A stretch of 7,881 bases of DNA from Deltaproteobacteria bacterium (GTDB lineage: Bacteria; Desulfobacterota; Syntrophobacteria; BM002). A program made the translations under genes and the position numbers. Shown in pieces: positions 1 to 5,994 of this stretch. The stretch is taken from NCBI GenBank assembly GCA_017861095.1, contig JAGFXI010000128.1:1-7881 (forward strand), written 5' to 3'. Positions within the stretch are counted from its first letter, which is position 1. Every line of letters begins with the position of its first letter. Under the pieces are notes generated by a model. The model saw only the letters and a list, made by a program, of their open reading frames with translations, ran no database searches and was not told the DNA's origin.

Positions 1-1
1 A

Positions 2-880
2 AAAGGTCCCAAGAAGCTGGCTGTTCTCGCCCCGGAAGATGAGGAGTTCATGCTCGCGGTGAAAACGAGCTGGCAAAAGGGATATATCGAACCTGTTCTC
101 CTTGGCAATACGGAAAAGATGAAACGGGTGGCCGAGAAAGTCGAATTCGACATAGGCGGATTCGAAACGATTGTCGGTGACGACAGGCAGGGGATTGCCG
201 ATCTCGGTCTAAGTATGCTCTTTTCGGGGAAGCTGGAAATCGTAAGCAAGGGGCAGATCCCCACCTCTTACATCTACCGCTCCATCATCAGGGAAGAGAA
301 TAGAACCGGTTCGGGCATGACCGTGAGTGTCGTCAGCTTCTGGGAGGTTCCGGGGCTCGACCACCTGGTCGCTCTCACGGATACCGGTGTCAGCATCAAG
401 CCGGATATGAAGACGAAGGCCGAGATCCTCAAGAACGCCCTTTTTGTATATCGTCTTCTGGGGTACCCTAAACCGCGGATTGCCGTCCTGTCCGGCCAGA
501 GAGAGATCGGAGGTGCGCTTGTCTCTTACCGGGACTTCGATTTGCTCCGGAAAGCCGCTGCTGCGGGGGATTTCGGGGAGTGTGAGATTCTTGATGCGAC
601 TTCCTTTACGGAAATTTTTCTTGGTGGAAGAGACCGCCCGGTTGATTACGTCAGTATGAATCTCGCGAGGATGCCGCACATCCTTCTCGTTCCCTGTCTT
701 GATACCGGAAACATTATCTGCAAGCTCGACTTCTTTCTCGATGTGACCCGCTGTTCCCTTGTTGCAACATCCAGAGGGCCCGTCTGTATCCCAGCCCGGT
801 CCGACTCTAGCGATAACATCGTGGAGCAGCTGGCGATGTGTGTCGTGGTGACGGACAGGATGAAAGGTGAGGTGAAGTGA
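2..880 (+). CDS. Phosphate acyltransferase (Ptb/Pta superfamily) paralog 1, 5' end missing
   Basis: The frame is open from base 2, so the gene begins upstream; the first in-frame ATG at 50 is internal, because the preceding residues (KKLAVLAPEDEEF) already match the usual start of the family. Family members exchange the CoA of an acyl-CoA for phosphate in the cytoplasm. Seen in the sequence: the KGQIPT stretch and a following arginine (the KG..T...R acyl/phosphate motif), a RTG motif, a LVPCLDTGN segment matching the LxPxIxTGN signature, and an ARSDS motif at 794-808 that corresponds to the S-R-A-D-S phosphate/CoA motif. Odd: the central GPLALD-type motif is not recognisable (the region reads ILDATSFTEIFLG), and the sequence is divergent overall. 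It ends one base before paralog 2, so the two are surely cotranscribed. The superfamily is secure; the substrate is not known. Confidence 0.85.
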   Translation, partial: KGPKKLAVLAPEDEEFMLAVKTSWQKGYIEPVLLGNTEKMKRVAEKVEFDIGGFETIVGDDRQGIADLGLSMLFSGKLEIVSKGQIPTSYIYRSIIREENRTGSGMTVSVVSFWEVPGLDHLVALTDTGVSIKPDMKTKAEILKNALFVYRLLGYPKPRIAVLSGQREIGGALVSYRDFDLLRKAAAAGDFGECEILDATSFTEIFLGGRDRPVDYVSMNLARMPHILLVPCLDTGNIICKLDFFLDVTRCSLVATSRGPVCIPARSDSSDNIVEQLAMCVVVTDRMKGEVK

Positions 881-881
881 G

Positions 882-1796
882 ATGCTGAGATTTTTCAAAG
901 ATATCCTTGACGCTGCGAAGGAAGGGGGCGCAAAGAAACTCGCGGCTCCTTGTGCGGAGAAGAAGGATATGGACCTGCTCAGCAAGGCTGTGGGCAGCGG
1001 CCTCATCATTCCCTGCCTGATCGGTGACGGCAAGGCGATAGAAGGCATGCTCAAGGGACTGCCGCTCGCGTCGCTGGAACATGAGATCATGGAAGAGAAA
1101 GACCCGGACAAGGCCCTCGGCAGATCAATAATGCTTGTCCGGGAAGGCCGTGCCGATATGCTGATGCAGGGTAGTGTTGATCACCAGATGCTGATGGACG
1201 CCGTCATGGATGCAAGAAACGGTCTTAGGAAGGGGAAGCTCACGAGCTATGTTTCGATCTTTCAGTTGCCGAAACCGGAGAAACTCATCCTCGTCACCGA
1301 CACCTTCATCAACAACAATCCGACACTTGCCGAAAAACAACTGATTCTTGAACATGCTGTCCGGCTCGCAGATATCCTGGGAATCGATGCACCGAAGGTT
1401 GCGGCTCTTGCCGCTATCGAGCAGATAAACCTCAATATACCTTCGACGGTGGATGCAGCGATACTCTCCAAGATGTCGGAAAGGAAACAGTTCGGAAAGG
1501 CTATCGTTGAAGGACCTCTCGACATAGACTGCGCCCTGAGCGAGGCTGCGGCGGCAAGAAAAGGTCTCCGGAGCGTTGTGACGGGCAACGTGGATATATA
1601 CCTTGTCCCGGAAATCGATACAGGCCATCTCCTGGCTGAGGCCCTCGTTTTCTTCGGCAGGCTTGAGACCGCAGGCGCGATCATGGGGACGACAAATCCG
1701 GTGATCCTAAATGTCCCTTTCGTTTCCGAGGAGAACAGGATCGTGGAGATTGCGATTGCGGCCTTGATGTGCAGGAAGGGAGAGGACCATGCATGA
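882..1796 (+). CDS. Phosphate butyryltransferase-like protein, paralog 2
   Basis: A 304-residue protein, the usual length of phosphate butyryltransferase (about 300). Conserved parts: a GKLTSYVSIF segment near residues 119-128, IPSTVDAAILSKMSER, VEGPLDID at 209-216, and LVPEIDTGHLL near 250. A GGTGAGG ribosome binding site lies inside the end of paralog 1, and the ATG follows its stop by one base. Odd: the N-terminal acyl/phosphate motif reads QGSVDHQML (from Q96) instead of KG..T..FLR, and the C-terminal S-R-A-D-S motif is replaced at residues 277-282 by N-V-P-F-V-S. In Methanosarcina thermophila Pta the serine and arginine of that motif are important for catalysis. Paralog 1 keeps both motifs this one has lost and lacks the GPLDID motif kept here. 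The fold assignment is secure; whether this chain is catalytic by itself is doubtful. It overlaps the kinase gene by 8 bases. Confidence 0.9.
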   Translation: MLRFFKDILDAAKEGGAKKLAAPCAEKKDMDLLSKAVGSGLIIPCLIGDGKAIEGMLKGLPLASLEHEIMEEKDPDKALGRSIMLVREGRADMLMQGSVDHQMLMDAVMDARNGLRKGKLTSYVSIFQLPKPEKLILVTDTFINNNPTLAEKQLILEHAVRLADILGIDAPKVAALAAIEQINLNIPSTVDAAILSKMSERKQFGKAIVEGPLDIDCALSEAAAARKGLRSVVTGNVDIYLVPEIDTGHLLAEALVFFGRLETAGAIMGTTNPVILNVPFVSEENRIVEIAIAALMCRKGEDHA

Positions 1797-2680
1797 GCAA
1801 CATCGCCTGCTCGTTATCAACGTCGGCTCTACTTCGACAAAAGTCGCCTGGTTTAGGGGAAACGACCTTCTAGTCCTCGAAACGATTCGGTACAGCAGTG
1901 AGGACCTGGCTCGTTATTCGTCCATGAATGAACAGCTTCCTCTCCGCGAAAAAGCCCTCCTTGAATTCTTGAAGAAAAACGGAATCGGCCTAGAAGAAGT
2001 AGACATGATTGTCAGTCGCGGAGGCCTTGGGAGGCCGTCGCCCGCGGGCGCGTATTGAGAGGAAGAGCGCCTTTCACGCGCTGAATCAGAAGGCGGCGGC
2101 GCGTCGGTTTGCCGTGGAGGTGGGAAGAGAGTACGAGGGAATGAATCTGGTTGTGGCCCACCTGGGCGGGGGTATCACCGTCGGCGCTCATCAGAAGGGG
2201 AGGGTGATTGATTGCACCCACGGGCTCGGGGAGGGCCCTTTCACGCCGGAGAGGGCCGGTTCTCTTCCCACAACAGACCTGCTTGACCTGGCCTTTTCCG
2301 GTAAGCTTGATAAGACGCAGATTCTGCGCCGCCTTGTGGGGCAGGGCGGCCTTTTCGCTTATCTCGGTACAAACGATGTTGAGAAAGTGGAAGAGATGAT
2401 CACGGCAGGAGACGAAAAGGCGGAACTCGTGTATGAGGCCATGGCCTATCAGGTTGCCAAGGAGATCGGGGCGATGAGCGTCGTCCTGAGGGGGGAGATT
2501 GACGGAATTATCCTGACAGGGGGTTTGGCAAACTCCGCGATGATGACGAGCCTGATCCGGCAGTGGATCCAGGTCATCGCACCTGTATTCGTCTATCCCG
2601 GTGAGGACGAGATGGCGGCGCTCGCCGAAGGCGGCCTCAGGGTATTGCGGAAGGAAGAGGAATTAAAGAAGTATTCATAG
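1789..2680 (+). pseudogene. buk: Butyrate kinase, broken by internal deletion and frameshift
   Basis: Butyrate kinase makes ATP and a free acid from acyl phosphate. The first part (1789-2058, 89 residues) has the ASKHA phosphate-1 motif INVGSTSTKV and the RGGLGRPSPAGAY segment, then stops at TGA 2056-2058. The second part continues in another frame from about 2051 (RIERKSAFHALNQ) to 2680, with the phosphate-2 motif AHLGGGITVGAH, GEGPFTPERAGSLP and the adenosine motif ILTGGLANS. Together they give about 298 residues against about 355 in the family. The missing 60 or so residues are the stretch that carries the VDP..VDE motif, aligned with the catalytic aspartate of acetate kinase. A plain frameshift cannot explain this. 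AGAGGA before the ATG is a good ribosome binding site, and the ATGCATGA overlap shows coupling to paralog 2. It could be a true decay event or an assembly error at 2039-2058. Confidence 0.88.
2039..2058 (+). other. Deletion junction in buk, at a 12-base palindrome
   Basis: CGCCCGCGGGCG at 2039-2050 is a perfect palindrome and abuts the point where the butyrate kinase reading frame jumps. Codons GCG-TAT of the left part and CGT-ATT of the right part share the bases CGTAT, which suggests a microhomology joint. The first-frame TGA is created just after the joint. The placement follows from where the two family-like protein segments stop and resume. Confidence 0.6.
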
Positions 2681-2735
2681 GGAGCCATGGATTCCAAATC
2701 AGGTCCCGAATAACTTAATCTCAGATTGAGCGTGG

Positions 2736-3695
2736 TCAAGAGAAGACACAGCGATTGCATTTCTTCACCCGCGAAGGATCCCTCAGGAGCCTCTTCCTGA
2801 AGTCGGCAAACTCCTTGGAGCGCCAGATGGTCCTGTATTTCTCTTCCAAAGCGTTGCCGAACAAATGATACCGGTACGGATCCTTACAGCAGGGAACGAC
2901 GGTGCCGTCCCAGTTGACCATGGCCCAGTCCCAGGGGAAAGGGCAGAGCCCGGGCCTTTGTTTGGTGGGGCGCAGAGCTCGGGTCTTCGGATCGATGAAG
3001 AAGCGTGAGTAGCCTTTTTCGGGCAGGAAGTCTTCCGCAGTATCTTCTTCTACCCAGACTGTCTTCTGCTTGTATTTCATCTTCAGTTCGGCAGCAAGCT
3101 CCTTCATGCGAGGAATCTCATGCTGGTTGTGCTTCATGACAATGAATTGGAGCACAAGCCTTGGATGCTTCGAGGCACACCTCGCCTTGGCCTCGTTGAT
3201 CTGCCTGATGCCGCCTAGTATCCTGTCAAGGCTTGCATTGACGCGGTATTTCTGCAGCGTTTCTTCCGTAGCCCCGTCGAGTGATATCTTGAGAGAGTCG
3301 AGGCCGCTTGTGACCAGCCTCTCCGCACTACTGGTATCTCCAAGAAACTGCCCGTTGGTACTGATGCGGACCCCCATGCCGAACTCTTTGCAGTAGGCCA
3401 CCATCTCGAGAATCTGGGGATGGAGGAAGGGTTCGCCGAAGCCCCAAAGCTGGGCGTACGTTGCGTGGGGCCCCAGCTCGTCCACCAGGGTGCGAAAGTC
3501 GGCAAGGGACATCCGACCTTTCTTGAACGGGAGTCTATTGCTGCCGGTGGGACATGCGGGGCATTTCAGGTTGCACACGTTGGTCGGCTCGATCATGATA
3601 TTAAACGGCATGTTCAAGGGCCTGACGAGCGCCAATGTCCGGCTCATCCATGCGAGCACCAGGTTGAGCTTCTTTGCCCTGCTGTAGTTCGCCAT
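2736..3695 (-). CDS. Radical SAM protein with short SPASM-like C-terminus
   Basis: A 319-residue radical SAM enzyme. The CNLKCPAC motif (C41, C45, C48) would bind the 4Fe-4S cluster that cleaves S-adenosylmethionine. WGFGEPFLHP and RISTNGQFL match the conserved SAM-binding strands. The C-terminus has C251, the CC pair at 269-270 followed by KDPYRYHLFGN, and CNRC at 313-316, a shortened SPASM/twitch arrangement for an auxiliary cluster. Start choice: the frame is open to 3791, and an upstream ATG at 3716 has AGGTGG ten bases before it. However, that part lies in a dispersed repeat (3705-3741), while the residues after 3695 (RAKKLNLVLAW) look like a normal family N-terminus. The gene converges on the broken kinase and has no peptide or partner gene beside it, so the substrate (peptide maturation, sugar or lipid chemistry) cannot be named. 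Confidence 0.85.
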   Translation of the reverse strand: MANYSRAKKLNLVLAWMSRTLALVRPLNMPFNIMIEPTNVCNLKCPACPTGSNRLPFKKGRMSLADFRTLVDELGPHATYAQLWGFGEPFLHPQILEMVAYCKEFGMGVRISTNGQFLGDTSSAERLVTSGLDSLKISLDGATEETLQKYRVNASLDRILGGIRQINEAKARCASKHPRLVLQFIVMKHNQHEIPRMKELAAELKMKYKQKTVWVEEDTAEDFLPEKGYSRFFIDPKTRALRPTKQRPGLCPFPWDWAMVNWDGTVVPCCKDPYRYHLFGNALEEKYRTIWRSKEFADFRKRLLRDPSRVKKCNRCVFS

Positions 3696-3704
3696 AGACC
3701 CGAC

Positions 3705-3741
3705 GCCAGCCCGCATTATGCTCGAACCACCTGATCCGACC
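3705..3741 (+). repeat. Dispersed direct repeat, copy A
   Basis: These 37 bases match 7265-7301 at 32 positions in the same orientation, beginning GCCAGCCCGCAT and containing CGAACCACCTG. Both copies lie in intergenic DNA next to a gene end. The match does not obviously extend on either side. The copy sits over the upstream candidate start of the radical SAM gene. Confidence 0.7.
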
Positions 3742-3930
3742 TGTCTGCCGCCGCACTCGGTTGGTGTAACCTTCCCCATCAGCAGCACCACGCGGAGAGT
3801 GAGCGCCTGGAAGCCGCGGACGAAAGCGGAAATGATTCAAAATACCACGCGAGAGCCGGACGAGCAAGCAAGGGGAGCAGCGCGCGGAGGGCGTGGTTTC
3901 ATCCCCAAGGGCCCGGAAGAGGGGGAATAG

Positions 3931-3946
3931 GTGACACGGCCGTCAC
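3931..3946. repeat. Imperfect palindrome in divergent intergenic region
   Basis: GTGACACGGCCGTCAC is the palindrome GTGACGGCCGTCAC with one extra A. Its place between two divergent genes would suit a regulator binding site, but no regulator family is recognised and the length is within what GC-rich DNA can give by chance. Confidence 0.3.
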
Positions 3947-3968
3947 TTCATCGAAGAGCCTCCACCTG

Positions 3969-4005
3969 TTGAGCAGGCGAAGAGAATGGAGTACCATTCG
4001 CCTGC
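3969..4005 (+). promoter_or_regulatory. Candidate promoter overlapped by a 9-base inverted repeat
   Basis: TTGAGC (3969-3974) and TACCAT (3992-3997) are 17 bases apart, each matching the sigma-70 consensus at four of six positions. The arms GCAGGCGAA (3973-3981) and TTCGCCTGC (3997-4005) are perfect inverted repeats with a 15-base gap, and they touch the end of each promoter box. This is the geometry of an operator, or of a leader hairpin if transcription starts upstream. Transcription from this promoter would begin near 4004, about 20 bases before the ATG at 4025. Confidence 0.35.
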
Positions 4006-4024
4006 ACGAATGAGGGGGCAACTC

Positions 4025-4855
4025 ATGAGAGAGGGAGTCACAGTTCAAACTTTGAGAGAATTTTGTCAACGCTTCGTCGAAGCCGAGGCAGGCCGATCAG
4101 GGAACGGCGGTTGGTGGAAGGCCCCGCTCCTGGCAACGGGACCAATCGACGGCCGTTTCGGCGCGTTGCGCCGGATTGCTGCCGACGACCATTTCCATCC
4201 GAAGGACCTGCTGCCGACAGCGAGATCGGTGGTCGTGTTCTTCATCCCCTTCAGGGAAGGGCTGGCGAGAGAGAACAGCGAGGGCGACCGCCCGTGCCGA
4301 AGCTGGGGGTTCGCCTATGTTCAGACCAATGAACTGATCGGCCGGCTGAGCAGCGGCCTGAGCGACCTCTTCCGCGAGCGCGGCTTTGCCTCCGCCCTGA
4401 CCCCTGCCACTCACAACTTCGATGAGGAGAGATTGATGGCCCGGTGGTCACACAAGCATCTGGGCTACCTGGTCGGGCTGGGGCGCTTCGGCGTTCACTC
4501 GATGCTCATTACGCCCTCGGGCTGCTGCGGCCGCCTCGGAAGTCTGGTTACCGAGGCAGAGCTTGGAGACCGTCCCCTGGTCGAGGCCGATGAGGCCTGT
4601 CTTCTCAGGGCGGGCGAGGAATGCGGCCAATGTATGGGAGCCTGTCCGGTGGATGCCCTGGGGGAGAATGGTTTCGACCGGAGGCGCTGCTGGCAGCGGC
4701 TGAAGGAGAACCGCAACACCCTCGACTACTTTCGTGACCTGCCCGAGAGCACCCACGTGTGCGGCAAGTGCGTTGCCCTGATGCCGTGCAGCTTCCGGAA
4801 TCCGCTAACGACATCGTTGGGGCGACGCTCCAGGAAGCTGGTTCCTTCGCGATGA
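4025..4855 (+). CDS. Short QueG-related 4Fe-4S protein (epoxyqueuosine reductase-like)
   Basis: A 276-residue protein related to epoxyqueuosine reductase (COG1600-like). The segment GYLVGLGRFGVHSMLITPSG matches the family core. Eight cysteines fit iron-sulfur binding: C192, then C200/C203/C207 in CGQCMGAC followed by P, then C222, then C246/C249/C255 in CGKCVALMPC. True QueG is usually longer (about 350-380 residues) and has an extra C-terminal domain. This protein ends soon after the last cysteine motif, so it more likely belongs to the short family common in anaerobes, probably electron transfer or reduction of an unknown substrate. Start choice: in-frame ATGs at 3986 and 4010 lack a ribosome binding site and overlap the inverted repeat, while GAGGGGG at 4012-4018 sits six bases before ATG 4025. 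The TatC-like gene follows after about 90 bases on the same strand and may be cotranscribed. Confidence 0.82.
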   Translation: MREGVTVQTLREFCQRFVEAEAGRSGNGGWWKAPLLATGPIDGRFGALRRIAADDHFHPKDLLPTARSVVVFFIPFREGLARENSEGDRPCRSWGFAYVQTNELIGRLSSGLSDLFRERGFASALTPATHNFDEERLMARWSHKHLGYLVGLGRFGVHSMLITPSGCCGRLGSLVTEAELGDRPLVEADEACLLRAGEECGQCMGACPVDALGENGFDRRRCWQRLKENRNTLDYFRDLPESTHVCGKCVALMPCSFRNPLTTSLGRRSRKLVPSR

Positions 4856-4944
4856 GAACTCGTTGTTGACCGGTGCGGCGAGAAGAGGTACCCTGCGCCC
4901 GCAGAAGCCTGCCGAGGGCAAACAAAGGGCAAGCGAGAGGACCC

Positions 4945-5712
4945 GTGGGCGACAACGAGGACAATGAGTTCGGCTTCATCACGCGCTCGGCGGAGCGGCT
5001 TCGGGAAAATCCGGAGGCGCTGACGGCCTTTCTGGAGTCCTTGCGGAAGTCGCTGATCAGGATCGCCGTTTCCGTCCTATGCTGCTCCGTCGCCGGCTAT
5101 GTGTTTGCCCAGCCCATACTCAGGTACTTCCATAGCATCGTGGGTGCCGAACTCGCCGCCTACGGCATCCCGGAGGCGTTCCTCGCCCTCCTGAACGTCG
5201 CCTTCGCAGTGGGGGTTTTTGTTTGCATCCCCCATATCATCTACGAGATCCTCGCAGCGATACCGGCTGCGTTTCCCTCCTTTAGCCGAAAATCCGTGTT
5301 CGGCTTCTGGTTCATGTCCGTGTTCCTTTTCTATGCGGGGGCTCTTTTCTGCCGCTATGTCACCTTGCCCTACGGCGTGAAATTCCTGCTTAGCTTTGAA
5401 GGCGAAAACATCGAAGCTATTATTGCCGTAAGAAAGTTCGTCTCCTTCTGCATGCTCTTTCTCTTCGGGTTCGGCCTCATCTTCGAGCTGCCCCTCGCCA
5501 TGATCATCGTAGGCCGCCTGGGCCTGGTGTCGGCGAAAAAGCTCGGAAGAGCTCGCCGGTGGGCCGTCCTGGTCATAAGCATCATTGCGGCGGTCCTCAC
5601 CCCGACCCCTGACGTGTTCAACATGATGCTCATGGCGGTGCCCCTGTACCTGCTGTTCGAGGTCGGGTTGCTCGGAATGCGCCTCTGGGGGAAGAAGCGG
5701 GGGGAAGGTTAG
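4945..5712 (+). CDS. tatC: TatC-like twin-arginine translocase membrane protein (variant)
   Basis: TatC is the inner-membrane receptor of the Tat pathway for folded proteins. From GTG 4945 the protein has 255 residues, the normal TatC length, with six hydrophobic segments at about 37-56, 78-103, 118-137, 165-189, 206-219 and 227-246. The match is shown by FELPLA (E181, aligned with E. coli E170), LTPTPDVF (D223, aligned with D211), and MAVPLYLLFEVG near the end. Odd: the HLxELR motif reads FLESLR, putting S32 at E. coli E15, and the PALYKHERR loop reads PAAFPSFSRKS, putting S114 at E103. Both glutamates contact the twin-arginine signal. Start choice: another GTG at 4873 gives 24 extra unlike residues and no ribosome binding site; GAGAGGA lies just before 4945, though with only three bases between. 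No tatA or tatB is in the window. Confidence 0.82.
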   Translation: MGDNEDNEFGFITRSAERLRENPEALTAFLESLRKSLIRIAVSVLCCSVAGYVFAQPILRYFHSIVGAELAAYGIPEAFLALLNVAFAVGVFVCIPHIIYEILAAIPAAFPSFSRKSVFGFWFMSVFLFYAGALFCRYVTLPYGVKFLLSFEGENIEAIIAVRKFVSFCMLFLFGFGLIFELPLAMIIVGRLGLVSAKKLGRARRWAVLVISIIAAVLTPTPDVFNMMLMAVPLYLLFEVGLLGMRLWGKKRGEG

Positions 5713-5790
5713 GAACGCCAGAGAGAGCGAGTCTCGCCAGATTCGCGGTGTGCCCGGCGCGGCAGCTCTGCACTCCCAGGGGTAGGGAAA

Positions 5791-5925
5791 TCACTTGCTC
5801 CAGATACCGCCGTAATAGGCCCTAATCTCGTCGGCGGGCTTCTCCTCGTCGACGGATCGAGTTTGGGTTATATAGCACCCCAGGATGACGAGGCCGAAGA
5901 CCCATTCAAGACTCTGCAGAGGCAA
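5791..5925 (-). CDS. Possible small membrane protein, 44 residues
   Basis: On the minus strand, a frame from TTG 5925 to TGA 5791-5793 gives 44 residues: a hydrophobic segment (WVFGLVILGCYI, about residues 7-18) and then a polar, charged tail ending DEIRAYYGGIWSK. The third codon positions are mostly G or C, as in the real genes here, and the layout (one helix plus soluble tail) is typical of small accessory subunits. It would be convergent with the TatC-like gene and divergent from the acyl-CoA dehydrogenase gene, whose start lies 70 bases away. Against it: only TTG or CTG starts are available, no good ribosome binding site precedes them, and an in-frame TAG lies eight codons upstream. It could also be the remnant of a longer gene. 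I do not recognise the family. Confidence 0.35.
   Translation of the reverse strand: MPLQSLEWVFGLVILGCYITQTRSVDEEKPADEIRAYYGGIWSK
5869..5874 (+). promoter_or_regulatory. Weak -10-like element before the acyl-CoA dehydrogenase gene
   Basis: TATATA is the only AT-rich hexamer in the GC-rich leader of the acyl-CoA dehydrogenase gene, about 120 bases before its ATG. A TCGACG at 5848-5853 could be a poor -35 box with a short 15-base spacer. The region is also part of the possible minus-strand small gene, so the signal is weak. Confidence 0.2.
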
Positions 5926-5979
5926 CCCGCAGGCCGCCGTCTCCGGGAGCTAGGATCTCTCCCGGGAAGAACCGGCGTG

Positions 5980-5987
5980 GGTGGAGG
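5980..5987 (+). promoter_or_regulatory. Ribosome binding site that decides the acyl-CoA dehydrogenase start
   Basis: GGTGGAGG lies seven bases before ATG 5995. It favours this start over in-frame starts further upstream, such as TTG 5863, whose extra 44 residues do not resemble the family. Confidence 0.7.
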
Positions 5988-5994
5988 CAACACC

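Larger units (their letters stand above)
3696..4024. other. Divergent intergenic region, about 330 bases
   Basis: This separates the minus-strand radical SAM gene from the plus-strand Fe-S protein gene, so it should hold both promoters. It contains a dispersed repeat copy (3705-3741), an imperfect palindrome GTGACaCGGCCGTCAC at 3931-3946 and a candidate promoter with an inverted repeat (3969-4005). Open frames cross it, but none has protein-like character. I found no convincing promoter for the radical SAM gene. Confidence 0.6.

Noticed and set aside
209..1628. Long minus-strand frames across the acyltransferase genes
   Set aside because: They are shadows of clearly recognised plus-strand genes and resemble no family.
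2009..2680. A separate 223-residue gene starting at 2009
   Set aside because: Its first 14 codons lie in sequence that the upstream kinase frame encodes; the family-like part starts only at about 2051, so it is the second half of the broken kinase.
2712..2730. AATCTCAGATT hairpin between the converging kinase and radical SAM genes as a terminator
   Set aside because: The stem is five bases with a one-base loop and no T tract follows.
3718..3930. 70-codon plus-strand frame in the divergent intergenic region
   Set aside because: Its ATG lies in the dispersed repeat and is ACG in the other copy, it has no ribosome binding site, and its composition is not protein-like.
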